Source: Desulfonatronovibrio hydrogenovorans DSM 9292 | GTDB lineage: Bacteria; Desulfobacterota; Desulfovibrionia; Desulfovibrionales; Desulfonatronovibrionaceae | Direction: 5' to 3' | Assembly (NCBI RefSeq): GCF_000686525.1 | Contig: NZ_JMKT01000015.1 | Coordinates: forward strand, 124,001 to 188,000 | Length of the DNA: 64,000 nucleotides | Part shown: positions 45,552 through 54,736 of the stretch, one piece after another | Layout: the number at the start of each line of letters is the position of its first letter | Position numbering within the stretch: the first letter of the stretch is position 1 | Notes under the pieces: generated by a model | Told to the model about the DNA's origin: nothing | The model's database searches: none | What the model saw: the letters and a program-made list of their open reading frames with translations, nothing else | Program-made: the position numbers and the translations under genes

Positions 45552-46805
45552 ATGGGATTTATAAATATCGATGATATTAAGTCGGGAATGACTCTGGCTT
45601 CTGATTTGCTGACCCCACATGGCCGACTGATCCTTGCAAAGGGGGCCGTCTTTGAAAGTGATTTGATCAGGACCTGTAAAGCATGGGGTATCAGCCGGGC
45701 CGATATAGCTGGGCTGAAACAAGAAGATATGGATGATGCCAGGATGTCCATGATCGGTCCTGAATACATCAGACAAAGTGAAGAATTCATCAAGCCATTC
45801 TTGTCCTACTGCAACCTGAATCATCCGGCTGTGAAAGAAATTGTCCGCATCGCCATTGAAAGTATGGCCAGGAGGTTTGCCTCAGGAGAAATTTTTCCCG
45901 ATTCCTTGCCTGATTTTTTTAAAATGGATCATACCACCTCTTACTCCAGCCCAGGTGGCAGGATTTCTCCCCGCGATCTGGTTGATGACCAGATCGATCT
46001 GATTTCCCTGCCAGATATTTTTTACAAGCTGATTGAAATCATGGAGTCTCCTTTTAGTTCGGCCGTCCATTTAGCTGAACTGATCAACAAGGACAGCAGC
46101 CTGACGGCTAGGCTGCTTAAACTGGTTAATAGCGCCTTTTACAGTTTTCCGGCCAAGATAGATTCGGTCAGCCGGGCAGTAGCTATTCTGGGAACAAAGG
46201 AACTGACTTCACTGGCTGCAGGAATTTCAGTTGTCAAAAATTTTAAAGGGATTCCCAATAGTATCATGGATATGGAGCTGTTCTGGAAGCACAGCATAAG
46301 TTGCGGCTTATACTCAGGACTTATTTCGTCATATACTGAAAGCATAAATGAAGAGCGTTTTTTTATTGCTGGACTTCTGCATGATCTTGGGCGGCTGGTA
46401 ATGATTAAAAAGATGCCTGAGATGTGTCTGGAAGCCCTCCTGTATTCAAGAAACAAAAATATTCCTCTGTATCTGGCCGAGCAGGATGTAATTGGATTTG
46501 ATCATGCAAAAGTTGGTGGACTGCTTTGCAACAAGTGGAAACTTCCCATAGTCCTGGAACAGATGGTTCGTTTTCACCATGAACCCCTTAAGGCAAGAAA
46601 TCAGCTGGATGCAGGGGTGGTTAATCTGGCCAACCTCCTGGCTGTTGCTTCTAGAGCTGAAGATAATCGAGAGGGTGTCTTCCCGGATTTGGAGGAAAAA
46701 GTATGGCAGGGCATAGGAATTGAGACCAGTGATCTTTACCCATTAGTTCAGCGGGCTGAAAGACAAATTCAGGACGTCGTCCATATCTTTTTAGGCAGGG
46801 AGTAA
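45552..46805 (+). CDS. HDOD domain protein
   Basis: A 417-residue protein. The HDOD domain (about 140-340) contains ISLPDIFYKLIEIM, LLKLVNSAFY, AILGTKEL and FIAGLLHDLGRL; the HD metal ligands are partly replaced, as usual for HDOD. The N-terminal 120 residues are unrecognised. HDOD proteins are signalling adaptors linked to two-component and second-messenger networks. GGAG 8 nt before the ATG at 45552 favours that start over 45519. The next kinase starts 4 bp after its stop, so the two are an operon. Confidence 0.85.
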   Translation: MGFINIDDIKSGMTLASDLLTPHGRLILAKGAVFESDLIRTCKAWGISRADIAGLKQEDMDDARMSMIGPEYIRQSEEFIKPFLSYCNLNHPAVKEIVRIAIESMARRFASGEIFPDSLPDFFKMDHTTSYSSPGGRISPRDLVDDQIDLISLPDIFYKLIEIMESPFSSAVHLAELINKDSSLTARLLKLVNSAFYSFPAKIDSVSRAVAILGTKELTSLAAGISVVKNFKGIPNSIMDMELFWKHSISCGLYSGLISSYTESINEERFFIAGLLHDLGRLVMIKKMPEMCLEALLYSRNKNIPLYLAEQDVIGFDHAKVGGLLCNKWKLPIVLEQMVRFHHEPLKARNQLDAGVVNLANLLAVASRAEDNREGVFPDLEEKVWQGIGIETSDLYPLVQRAERQIQDVVHIFLGRE

Positions 46806-46808
46806 TTT

Positions 46809-48932
46809 ATGGATGAAAAAGACAAGATCATCAGCCGACTGGAGCAGGAAATACAGTATCTTCGAGAAGAGAGAAGAAAAGGTGTTGATGCCTTGGAGAT
46901 GGCTGCCAATCTGGGGAGGTTTGACAAGAACCCAGGGTCTTCAATGGATGCAGACTATATTCTTAAGGAAACTGCAGTCAGACTCAATACCCTGATCAAG
47001 CTTAAGGCAGTGTCTTTCTACCTGGTTTCCAGCCAGGACAACTCATTTTATCAGGCCTATTGCAACCCTGCAGAGGATAGCTCTGTCCTGAATCAGGAGA
47101 TCGACAGACTTATTGAAGACCATACTTTTGCCTGGGTCCTTAATCGGAGCAGGCCGGTGATATTGTCTTGCACCGGCCAGAGTGGCAGTCTTATTTTGGG
47201 ATCCATGGCCTCTCCATCAAGGATCAGGGGGATGTTTGTCGGTATTCTTGATCAGGACAAGATGCAGATTTCAGATACCAGCTTTTATCTGATATCCATT
47301 GTCCTGTTATCCAGTGCCTCAGCCCTGGGCCGGATTGAGGCATATGACCGGATGAGGGAGATGAACCAGGAACTGGAAAAATATGCCAGACATACTGAAC
47401 GGCTCTACCAGAATGTTTTTGAGAATTCCCCTGTGGGAATCTTCTGGACGTCTCCAGAAGGAAAGTTCTTAAAGGTCAACCCGGCCTGCGCAGAAATTGC
47501 AGGTTTTGACTCGTCTGATCAAATGTTGAAAGAATCATTAGACATCGGGGATCAACTGTATCTGAATCGTCAGGATAGGGAATCACATTTGGAACAGCTT
47601 AATTCGCAGGGTCTTGTACAAAACCGGGAAGTCCGTCTTAGACGTCGAAGTGGCAGGCCGTTCTGGGCCTTGTTGAATATGAGGGAGGTCAGGGAGCATC
47701 AGGGCGGCCCGGTTGTTTACCACGATGGGTTCCTGGTTGATATTACAGATAAGAAGAAGGCGGAAAAAGACAGAGAAGAACTTCAAAGACAACTTCTGCA
47801 TTCTCAGAAAATGGAATCTGTCGGAACATTGGCCGGAGGCGTGGCTCACGATTTCAATAATCTGCTTCAGGCCATGAGTGGCAATGTTCAGCTTTTATTA
47901 GGAGAGAAGGATGAAAATCATGCAGATGTACATCGTTTGGTAAAGATTTCCAGCTCGATTGACCGGGCATCACAGATGATACGCCAGCTTCTAGTCTTCA
48001 GCCGCAAGGCAGAGGCCCAAAGAGTTTTTGTTGACCTGAATCAGGAAATTGAGTCCGCTGTAATGATACTTGAAAGAACCATTCCAAAGATGGTGGAGAT
48101 TGAGCTTCATCTGGACAAAGAATTGTGGCCTGTTAATGCGGACCCAGTCCAGATCGAACAGGTCTTGCTGAACCTTGGGATAAATGCCGGTCATGCCATG
48201 CCTGATGGTGGAAAGCTCCTGATTGAGACCCGGAACATCATCCTGGATTCAGACTTTGTAAAGAAGTATATGAAAACCGAAGTTGGAGAATATGTGCTGT
48301 TAACTGTTACCGACACCGGACTTGGCATGGACAAAGAGATCATGAAGCACATTTTTGATCCTTTTTATACCACCAAGGAAACAGGAAAAGGCACAGGGCT
48401 GGGACTGGCTTCTGTCTATGGATCTGTTAAAGCTCATAATGGGCATATATCCTGTTACAGCGAGCCTGGCCAGGGTAGTATATTCAAGATTTACTGGCCA
48501 GCCGTGTCTGGAGCAATTCTTGATGTGGCTGACAGCAAAGAAGATATATCCTTGCAGAAAGGGGATGAATCCGTACTGGTCGTTGATGATGAAGAAGATA
48601 TCAGGGAGTTGACCAAAGAGGCCCTGCAGATGATGGGATATTCAGTCTTTACAGCATCCAGTGGCGAAGAAGCCCTGAAAATTTACTCTCAAAAATTTGA
48701 GGACATCCATCTGATCATCCTGGACCTGAATATGCCTGGAATGGGTGGGCATAAGTGCTTGGAGGAAATTTTAAAGGTTAATTCAAATGCTAAAGTTCTT
48801 ATTTCCAGTGGGTACTCTTCCAAGGGTCAGGCCAAGGAAGCACTGCAATCTGGAGCTGCCGGTTTTATTGGCAAACCATATCAGATTTCAGATTTGGTGC
48901 TCAAAGTTCGGAACGTTCTGGACACTCAATAG
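46809..48932 (+). CDS. Hybrid histidine kinase (GAF-like, PAS, NtrB-like, receiver)
   Basis: A 707-residue soluble kinase. Residues 1-25 form a coiled coil, 30-180 a GAF-like domain (weak match), 200-312 a PAS domain (VFENSPVGIFWTSPEGKFL, very like the first PAS of the three kinases upstream), then the NtrB-like transmitter with H347 (GGVAHDFNNLLQ), GKGTGLGLASVYG, and a receiver (LIILDLNMPGMGG, IGKPYQ). GGGAG precedes the ATG. It overlaps in function with the HDOD gene just upstream. Confidence 0.92.
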   Translation: MDEKDKIISRLEQEIQYLREERRKGVDALEMAANLGRFDKNPGSSMDADYILKETAVRLNTLIKLKAVSFYLVSSQDNSFYQAYCNPAEDSSVLNQEIDRLIEDHTFAWVLNRSRPVILSCTGQSGSLILGSMASPSRIRGMFVGILDQDKMQISDTSFYLISIVLLSSASALGRIEAYDRMREMNQELEKYARHTERLYQNVFENSPVGIFWTSPEGKFLKVNPACAEIAGFDSSDQMLKESLDIGDQLYLNRQDRESHLEQLNSQGLVQNREVRLRRRSGRPFWALLNMREVREHQGGPVVYHDGFLVDITDKKKAEKDREELQRQLLHSQKMESVGTLAGGVAHDFNNLLQAMSGNVQLLLGEKDENHADVHRLVKISSSIDRASQMIRQLLVFSRKAEAQRVFVDLNQEIESAVMILERTIPKMVEIELHLDKELWPVNADPVQIEQVLLNLGINAGHAMPDGGKLLIETRNIILDSDFVKKYMKTEVGEYVLLTVTDTGLGMDKEIMKHIFDPFYTTKETGKGTGLGLASVYGSVKAHNGHISCYSEPGQGSIFKIYWPAVSGAILDVADSKEDISLQKGDESVLVVDDEEDIRELTKEALQMMGYSVFTASSGEEALKIYSQKFEDIHLIILDLNMPGMGGHKCLEEILKVNSNAKVLISSGYSSKGQAKEALQSGAAGFIGKPYQISDLVLKVRNVLDTQ

Positions 48933-49370
48933 TATTTTTTCAAAGATCCGATAGCACAAATGAGATCGCTTACCCCCGTTTAATCAGCATGATTAGTAAC
49001 AAATTTTTATGTTGAACAATATATTTTTAATAAAACATTTAATTGTTACTATTATTTAAGCGTAGTTAGATTGTCATTTCGATAAGTTATATTCGGCCAG
49101 CTTCAGGACAAGACCAGGCATTTTAAGGGACTGCCCTGAGACTTCCTAGGTTTTATAGCTGCTGACAATGAAGGCTATCTTTTTCATAGGGAAAGAACAG
49201 CTTGGTTCCTTTTTAACTGAAAGTTGACAAAAAGGTTTACAAAAATGGGAAAGGTTTACATAGAGTTGACTTTACAAAATGTGTCAAGCTGACAATATGA
49301 ATCTTTAAGAATAGTCTTAGATAATGCCGTAACGGAACGGTCAAAATTACTCAGGCAAGGGGTTTTAGTT
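48933..49370. other. Intergenic region with repeats
   Basis: A 438-bp AT-rich region. TAGTAACAA near 48990 and TTGTTACTA near 49050 form a 9-bp inverted pair. AAAGGTTTACA occurs at 49231 and 49250 (19 bp apart), TTTACA again at 49271, GTTGAC at 49223 and 49265, and GTCAA at 49283. These may be regulator sites for the orphan kinase gene; no open reading frame remnant of a sensor domain was seen. Confidence 0.5.
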
Positions 49371-50531
49371 ATGAGTGATGAAGAATTTCAAAGACAGGTT
49401 TTTCAGGCCAGGATAATGGAATCATTAGGCATTCTGGCCGGAGGTGTAGCTCATGACTTCAACAACCTTCTTCAATCCATGCTTGGGAACGTGGAGCTGG
49501 TCTGTCTGAAAATGGCTGATGATTGTTCAGACAAAAAAAGACTGCAGGTTGTGGAAAAATCTATTGACCGGGCCTCCCTTTTGATCAGGCAACTGCTTTT
49601 ATTCAGCGGACGGGTCGCAGTTCACAGAAAACCAACAAACCTCGTTGAGTTAATAAAAAAAAGTGTTGACAACCTGGAGGACAGTGTATCCGGGAAATTG
49701 GATATTGAACTCGCACTGGACAATGGGACCTGGCCAATCAAGGCCGATCCGGTCTATGTTGATCAGGTAGTCATGAACTTGGTTTCCAACGCTGTGGAAG
49801 CCATGAACGGCAAGGGCCAGCTGAGTTTAACGACTAAAAATATTACCCTTGATAGCAATGAATTCCCTAATCTTGAGCCTGGATCATATGTGTCCATGAG
49901 TGTTTCAGATACTGGATGCGGAATGGACAAGGAAAGCCTGGATCATCTTTATGATCCTTTTTTTTCGACCAAAAAAGGCAGTAAAAAGATCGGGTTGGGA
50001 TTGGCCTGTGTTTATGGGATCGTAAAGGCTCACCATGGCCACATAACCTGTAGCAGTGAACCCGGGATAGGGACGTGTTTTGAAATCTACTGGCCTGCAC
50101 TGCCTGAGGCAACTGTTCAGGCGGATTGTAAGAAGCTAAAACCTGAACTTAAGCAAGGAAAACCGTCCAAGACTATCTTGGTGGTGGACGATGAAGCAGA
50201 TATAAGGGAGTTGACCAGGGATTCCCTTGCTTACCTGGGCTATAAGGTCATTACTGCTGAAAGCGGCGAGCAGGCCCTTGAACTTTATAGCAGTTCCGGG
50301 CAGTCAATAGACATGGTTGTTCTTGATTTGAACATGCCGGGTATGGGCGGGCATGCATGTCTTGAAAAGCTTCTAAGTATGGATTCTCAGGCAAAAGTGC
50401 TGATTGCCAGCGGGTATTTGTCTAATGGACATTCAAGGGAATCCGTGAGGTCAGGAGCAACTGGGTATATCGGCAAACCGTACATGCTCTCAGATCTGGC
50501 AGCCAAGGTCCATGATATCCTTCATGAATGA
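49371..50531 (+). CDS. Hybrid kinase without sensor domain
   Basis: A 386-residue protein that consists only of transmitter and receiver: HisKA with H28 in GGVAHDFNNLLQ, HATPase (LVSNAVEAMNGKG, DTGCGMD, FFSTKKGSKKIGLGLA), and a receiver (VVLDLNMPGMGG, IGKPYM). It starts ten residues before the HisKA of its paralogues, as if the sensor part had been cut off. The G2 box reads KKIGLGL where paralogues have GQGTGLGL, which may weaken ATP-lid function. It has its own upstream region and AGGGG ribosome site. It may be controlled by another protein or act as a phosphatase or shuttle. Confidence 0.88.
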   Translation: MSDEEFQRQVFQARIMESLGILAGGVAHDFNNLLQSMLGNVELVCLKMADDCSDKKRLQVVEKSIDRASLLIRQLLLFSGRVAVHRKPTNLVELIKKSVDNLEDSVSGKLDIELALDNGTWPIKADPVYVDQVVMNLVSNAVEAMNGKGQLSLTTKNITLDSNEFPNLEPGSYVSMSVSDTGCGMDKESLDHLYDPFFSTKKGSKKIGLGLACVYGIVKAHHGHITCSSEPGIGTCFEIYWPALPEATVQADCKKLKPELKQGKPSKTILVVDDEADIRELTRDSLAYLGYKVITAESGEQALELYSSSGQSIDMVVLDLNMPGMGGHACLEKLLSMDSQAKVLIASGYLSNGHSRESVRSGATGYIGKPYMLSDLAAKVHDILHE

Positions 50532-50632
50532 CGATTCAGCATTAACTCATCCAGGAATTGAGGCTTCTGTGGCCAATCAGGCATCTGGTCGATTTTAGTT
50601 GACTTTTGCACTTTTGTTGTTCCATAAAAACG

Positions 50633-50665
50633 ACGCCGTCCGAAATAATATATTCCGGACGGCGT
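50633..50665 (+). terminator. Terminator after the sensorless kinase
   Basis: ACGCCGTCC (50633-50641) and GGACGGCGT (50657-50665) form a perfect 9-bp stem, extended by one G-C pair; a modest T-rich tail (TTTGATTTG) follows. Confidence 0.7.
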
Positions 50666-50744
50666 TTGATTTGTGAGGCAAGTGTAAGTCCACCAGAACA
50701 GCCCCTTTAAGAAAAGCCGGGAATCAAGCCTTAAGGAAGGTCTC

Positions 50745-53228
50745 ATGCAGGAAATCCAGGTCCGCTTCACTCATTCTCAGGAAGAAATTGAGGTATTTAT
50801 TGATGAACTGAAAAATGCCGTGCTGGGTTTTCTGGATATGTACGGTGATCCGGCCTTTCTGGGAGAAGAGTTTTCCCAGTTTATCCAGGGGGACAACAAG
50901 TTTGCCGCTCTTCTTGAAGCTACAGGCAAGGACGAATACGGTTTTTTCAAAGAGGTCATCTCCCAGCTTGAGCCAGCCAACCACGAAACCGAAACCAGGG
51001 TTGTTGTGGGCGGTATTGAACTCCCTTCCAGACTTCTTCTGCCCATTCTGGAAGTAATTATTCCCGGGGATAATCTCTCGGCAATTAAGGATGTTGATAC
51101 TTACGAGCAATTGACCAATATCCGGGTTCCAGATGATCAGCGTCAGGATCTGCAAAAGGTTATGGACAAGTATCCGGTGCGGCTGTCCAAGCATGTGATC
51201 AGGCAGTCAAGGCTGTCCAGGAACGTGGCTTATCAGTTCATGCCCTTTGTTCAGGAGCTTGATGAGTCAGGGCTGAAGAATACCTGGGTTGGTCAGTTCC
51301 ACAAGGGTCTTCTGGAGCAGATGTACCAGAACCGGCCTATATTTGTCCTGCACATGAGCTGCCCGGTCTATTGCCGGTTCTGTTTCCGCAAGCACAAGGA
51401 CTGCCGCAATTTGCCCACCCCCAAGATAGAAGATGTTTTGGAAGCATTGGAGCACATTAAAAAATCCCCCAGGATAAAGGAGATTGTCCTGACCGGTGGT
51501 GAGCCCTTGCTGAACATGGAGACCTTGACCTGTGCCATAGAAGGTTTGGAGCAGATTCCCCACATCCAGACCATCAGGATCGCTTCCAGATGCATTTCTT
51601 ATTATCCGCAGCTTTTTTACGCCCATGATTCATTCTGGCTCAACTATCTCATTGAGAAGAACAGGGCCTTGCAGGCCGACAAAAAGCGAATTGAAATTGC
51701 AACCCACTTCATTCATCCGGATGAAATATCTCATTATAGCCTGGACATTATTTCCAAACTGGTCAGTGAGGGCGTGGGAGTGTACACCCAGACTCCGTTT
51801 TTGAAAGACTGCAATGATTCCGGCCGGGAACTGACCAGCCTGTACAACGAGTTGCGCAGTGTTGGGTCAGAAATTCATTACGTATACATCCCGTGCAGCC
51901 CTATTCAGGGCAACAGGATTTACTGGGCTCCCATCTCATCCGGACATAAGGCTGCCGCCTACATGCGGGCATACCTTTCTGATCGGGCTATTCCTATCAT
52001 CTGTACTGCCACAAAAATTGGCAAGATCGACTGGAATACCAGTGGTTGGGCTGTTGAGCCCTGCACTGAGCATCCAGGTAAAATCTGGATAAGAACGCCT
52101 TATACCGAGGAGTATTTCAAGGAGTTTGCTCCCCAGTTTGAGCTTCAGGACTCCAGGGCAAACAGGGGAGGGACTCTGGACTCGGCTTTCATGGCTGAAA
52201 TAGGGGATCATACCCTTTATCTTGGAGGACTCACAGAGCAGCCTGTTGAACCTGAACCCTTCAGCGAGGCCAATTTAAGTACCCTCCAGCAGGAGATCAG
52301 GAAGGACCAGCGTCTGGCTTATTCCATCGTAGATACAGGGGTAAAGGCCCTGAAACGGACCCATCTGACTACAGTGGAGATGGATATTGAGGCGTTGGAG
52401 GATTTTCATGATTCCATAGAATATATAGCAAAGGATAATAGTATCAGCGATGTTGTCCTGACCGCCAAGGAGAGCATCTTAAACTCCATTGAAATGCTGG
52501 GAATGTTTTCCAGAGAGTTGCAGACCGTCCCTCATGTCAAGGCGATGCGCATCCGAAGCCTGACCTTTGCCTATTCACCCGAGCTTTATACTCCTGAAGT
52601 ACTGGATACCATCTGCAACCTGAATAATCTGAACCCGGCCAATCCTACCCGGGTGGAGCTGGAAACCCAGTTTATTCATTCAAGCGAACTGACCGAGCTG
52701 CACGGAGACCTGATCAGGGAGTTTATTGCCAGGGGAGTCACGGTTTACAACAATATCCTTTTACTTTCCGGGATCAACGATAACCCGGAAGAGATGAAAA
52801 GGATCTGCTACAGATGTCGACAGGTCGGGATAGAGCTTATGCTTCTTTATATTGCTGGAATGCCTGTTCAGGACAGGTGGAATGCCAGCCGGCCCATTGA
52901 TGCCTCTTCGGTCATCCACATTGCCACCCATTTGAGGCGTTACCAGAGTGGCCGGGAGGTTCCTCTTTACGCTGTCAAGACACCCCTGGGTGATGCTGAT
53001 TTCAATTTTACCGCCAAAGTGGTCAGGATTGGAGATTACGGCTCCGGGAAAGGGGATGAGCAAGTCTGGATGAAGCTTCTGCCCTATACCCTTGACTATT
53101 ATCAAAAACTGGCCCCGGGTTTTGTCTGGCCAGAAGGGATCAGCCAGGAAGAAGGGCATCCTGTTGTTCCAGTCAGAGGGCTGGTAGTTAAAAGCAATAA
53201 AGATTTTTTTCTTGCTGGCAGCAGGTAA
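50745..53228 (+). CDS. Double KamA-like radical SAM protein
   Basis: An 827-residue protein made of two KamA-like halves. The first (about 60-480) has the lysine aminomutase-type cluster motif CPVYCRFC (C206, C210, C213) and TGGEP (about 250-254), so it should bind [4Fe-4S] and S-adenosylmethionine. The second (about 530-800) aligns with the first (VVLTAKESIL against IVLTGGEPLL; VELETQFIHSSEL against IEIATHFIHPDEI) but has no cysteines of the motif, so it cannot bind that cluster. The PGGGGK lysine for pyridoxal phosphate is missing, so lysine 2,3-aminomutase activity is unlikely. Typical KamA proteins have about 420-470 residues. AAGGAAGG precedes the ATG; it stands alone. Confidence 0.88.
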   Translation: MQEIQVRFTHSQEEIEVFIDELKNAVLGFLDMYGDPAFLGEEFSQFIQGDNKFAALLEATGKDEYGFFKEVISQLEPANHETETRVVVGGIELPSRLLLPILEVIIPGDNLSAIKDVDTYEQLTNIRVPDDQRQDLQKVMDKYPVRLSKHVIRQSRLSRNVAYQFMPFVQELDESGLKNTWVGQFHKGLLEQMYQNRPIFVLHMSCPVYCRFCFRKHKDCRNLPTPKIEDVLEALEHIKKSPRIKEIVLTGGEPLLNMETLTCAIEGLEQIPHIQTIRIASRCISYYPQLFYAHDSFWLNYLIEKNRALQADKKRIEIATHFIHPDEISHYSLDIISKLVSEGVGVYTQTPFLKDCNDSGRELTSLYNELRSVGSEIHYVYIPCSPIQGNRIYWAPISSGHKAAAYMRAYLSDRAIPIICTATKIGKIDWNTSGWAVEPCTEHPGKIWIRTPYTEEYFKEFAPQFELQDSRANRGGTLDSAFMAEIGDHTLYLGGLTEQPVEPEPFSEANLSTLQQEIRKDQRLAYSIVDTGVKALKRTHLTTVEMDIEALEDFHDSIEYIAKDNSISDVVLTAKESILNSIEMLGMFSRELQTVPHVKAMRIRSLTFAYSPELYTPEVLDTICNLNNLNPANPTRVELETQFIHSSELTELHGDLIREFIARGVTVYNNILLLSGINDNPEEMKRICYRCRQVGIELMLLYIAGMPVQDRWNASRPIDASSVIHIATHLRRYQSGREVPLYAVKTPLGDADFNFTAKVVRIGDYGSGKGDEQVWMKLLPYTLDYYQKLAPGFVWPEGISQEEGHPVVPVRGLVVKSNKDFFLAGSR

Positions 53229-53283
53229 GACCACAGGGGCAAAGACAGCCTGAATCCGAGACCTGTCTGATCATATGGCAAAG

Positions 53284-53309
53284 GACTGCAGTATGGATGC
53301 GTTGCAGTC
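53284..53309. terminator. Weak hairpin between convergent genes
   Basis: GACTGCA / TGCAGTC (7 bp, 12-nt loop) lies between the converging KamA-like and M23 genes. No strong T-run. Confidence 0.35.
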
Positions 53310-53350
53310 TATTTCAGGGGCATCTAAGGCTTTGGTGATTAAAACCATGT

Positions 53351-54055
53351 TCATGGCTCAGGTCTTTTTAGACCTTTGATTTTCAAGAGCAGGTTGGGGT
53401 CCGGGCAATGTTCCAGAAACTTGTCCCTGTCTTTTAAAGTGCACACACCAGGAAAATCCCCTGCTCGTCCTTCAAGGTCCTTAATGATTTCAAAGTGAAG
53501 ATGAGGCGGCCAGCTGCCATTTTCATGCCTTTCCCCCACAGCAGCAATCTGCTGACCTGCAGTAATTGCCTGACCCTTGCTGAGGATTTCCAGGCTCTTT
53601 CGGCTCAGGTGTCCATACAAGGTGAAAAAGGTTCTCTTTTCCAGGCTGTGCTCAAGAATGATGGTTGGCCCGTAGTCGCCAAAAGCATTGTTGTCCTGGA
53701 AACTATGCACCACTCCATCCAAAGGAGCCAGGACAGGGGTCCCGGCAGCAACCCACAAATCCAGGCCTATATGCAGAGTGCGCCTCTGGCTGTGGTCCTC
53801 TAATGCGGCAAATACAGGGCTTTTATCATAAATTGTCCTGTTTTCATTATACCTTCCAATGCCGATCCGGGCGCCGGCATTGGAAAGCTTTGTAAAAATA
53901 TATTTTGTGAAGCTGTCCGGGTCTGCAACGTCGATATTTTTCAGTTCCGGATTGTCAGCTGTGAAATCAAAGAAGATGATTTTTTCCTGATTTAGATCCC
54001 AGGGCAAAATGTTGGCACTGTTTGCCTTTGTGAGCAGATTTTCCAGATTTTTCAT
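53351..54055 (-). CDS. M23 family metallopeptidase domain protein
   Basis: A 234-residue protein with a LytM/M23 fold: H95 and D99 in LHIGLDLW and H187 in PPHLHFE are the zinc ligands. The segment AGTPVLAPLDGVVHSF ... DYGPTIILEH and the ending CPDPNLLL match the M23 module that is fused to class III aminotransferases and aminoglycoside-phosphotransferase-like domains in other bacteria; here it is free-standing. It has no signal peptide, so it may not act on peptidoglycan. It is last in the minus-strand block. Confidence 0.82.
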   Translation of the reverse strand: MKNLENLLTKANSANILPWDLNQEKIIFFDFTADNPELKNIDVADPDSFTKYIFTKLSNAGARIGIGRYNENRTIYDKSPVFAALEDHSQRRTLHIGLDLWVAAGTPVLAPLDGVVHSFQDNNAFGDYGPTIILEHSLEKRTFFTLYGHLSRKSLEILSKGQAITAGQQIAAVGERHENGSWPPHLHFEIIKDLEGRAGDFPGVCTLKDRDKFLEHCPDPNLLLKIKGLKRPEP

Positions 54056-54067
54056 AGTAAATGACGG

Positions 54068-54733
54068 TTACTTATGTTTGTCATGGCCACTGAAGTATTT
54101 TTTCTGAATCAATATCCCCAGCAGGGAAAAAAGAACCAAAACCATCAAGGGCCAGAGGTTTGAAAAAGAAACTGCGGGTTCCCCTTCCTCCAGATGGAAG
54201 GCTGCGTATATGGCTGAGCAATAGATGAAACCTTTGACAGCAAAGCCGATGGACGTGCTGATGATGAAAGGCACAAGCCTGATCCTCAGAATCCCGGCAC
54301 TGTAGTTGATGAATGAATGGGGAAAACCAGGCAGACAGCGCAAGGCACAAAGCTGCAGGAATCCTGAATTGTTGCGGATCAGCCCGTAGATCTTGGAGTC
54401 CACCAGTTTCTTGTTCCATGAATAAGACATGCGGACTGCAAAAAAGTAAGCAGACAGACTTCCCAGTACTCCTCCGGCCACTACCAGGCCTGCGGCTGCC
54501 CATGGAGGATAGAGCACCCCAATGGTCCACATCAGTACAGATCCTGGAAATGCAAACATGTACAGGATGATCTGGGCAATGACAGCCACCAAAGGAGCCC
54601 ACCATGATTCAGCCAGATTCTCCAGCTGGTCCAGCCGGTGGGACAGGTCCAAGAGGCCTGCGTGCTGGGCATAAATGCCTGCGCCCAGTACAGCAGCAAG
54701 GGCAATGAGCTTGACATTTGCCTTCATGATCAA
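54068..54733 (-). CDS. TVP38/TMEM64 (VTT domain) membrane protein
   Basis: A 221-residue membrane protein of the SNARE-associated/VTT family, with about five or six helices, an FAFPGSVLMWTIGVLYPPWAAAG re-entrant-type region and the LRCLPGFPHSFINYSAGILRI motif. Members are thought to be lipid scramblases or transporters. The ATG at 54727 is a close alternative start. It follows the beta-barrel gene by 3 bp. Confidence 0.85.
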   Translation of the reverse strand: MIMKANVKLIALAAVLGAGIYAQHAGLLDLSHRLDQLENLAESWWAPLVAVIAQIILYMFAFPGSVLMWTIGVLYPPWAAAGLVVAGGVLGSLSAYFFAVRMSYSWNKKLVDSKIYGLIRNNSGFLQLCALRCLPGFPHSFINYSAGILRIRLVPFIISTSIGFAVKGFIYCSAIYAAFHLEEGEPAVSFSNLWPLMVLVLFSLLGILIQKKYFSGHDKHK

Positions 54734-54736
54734 GAT

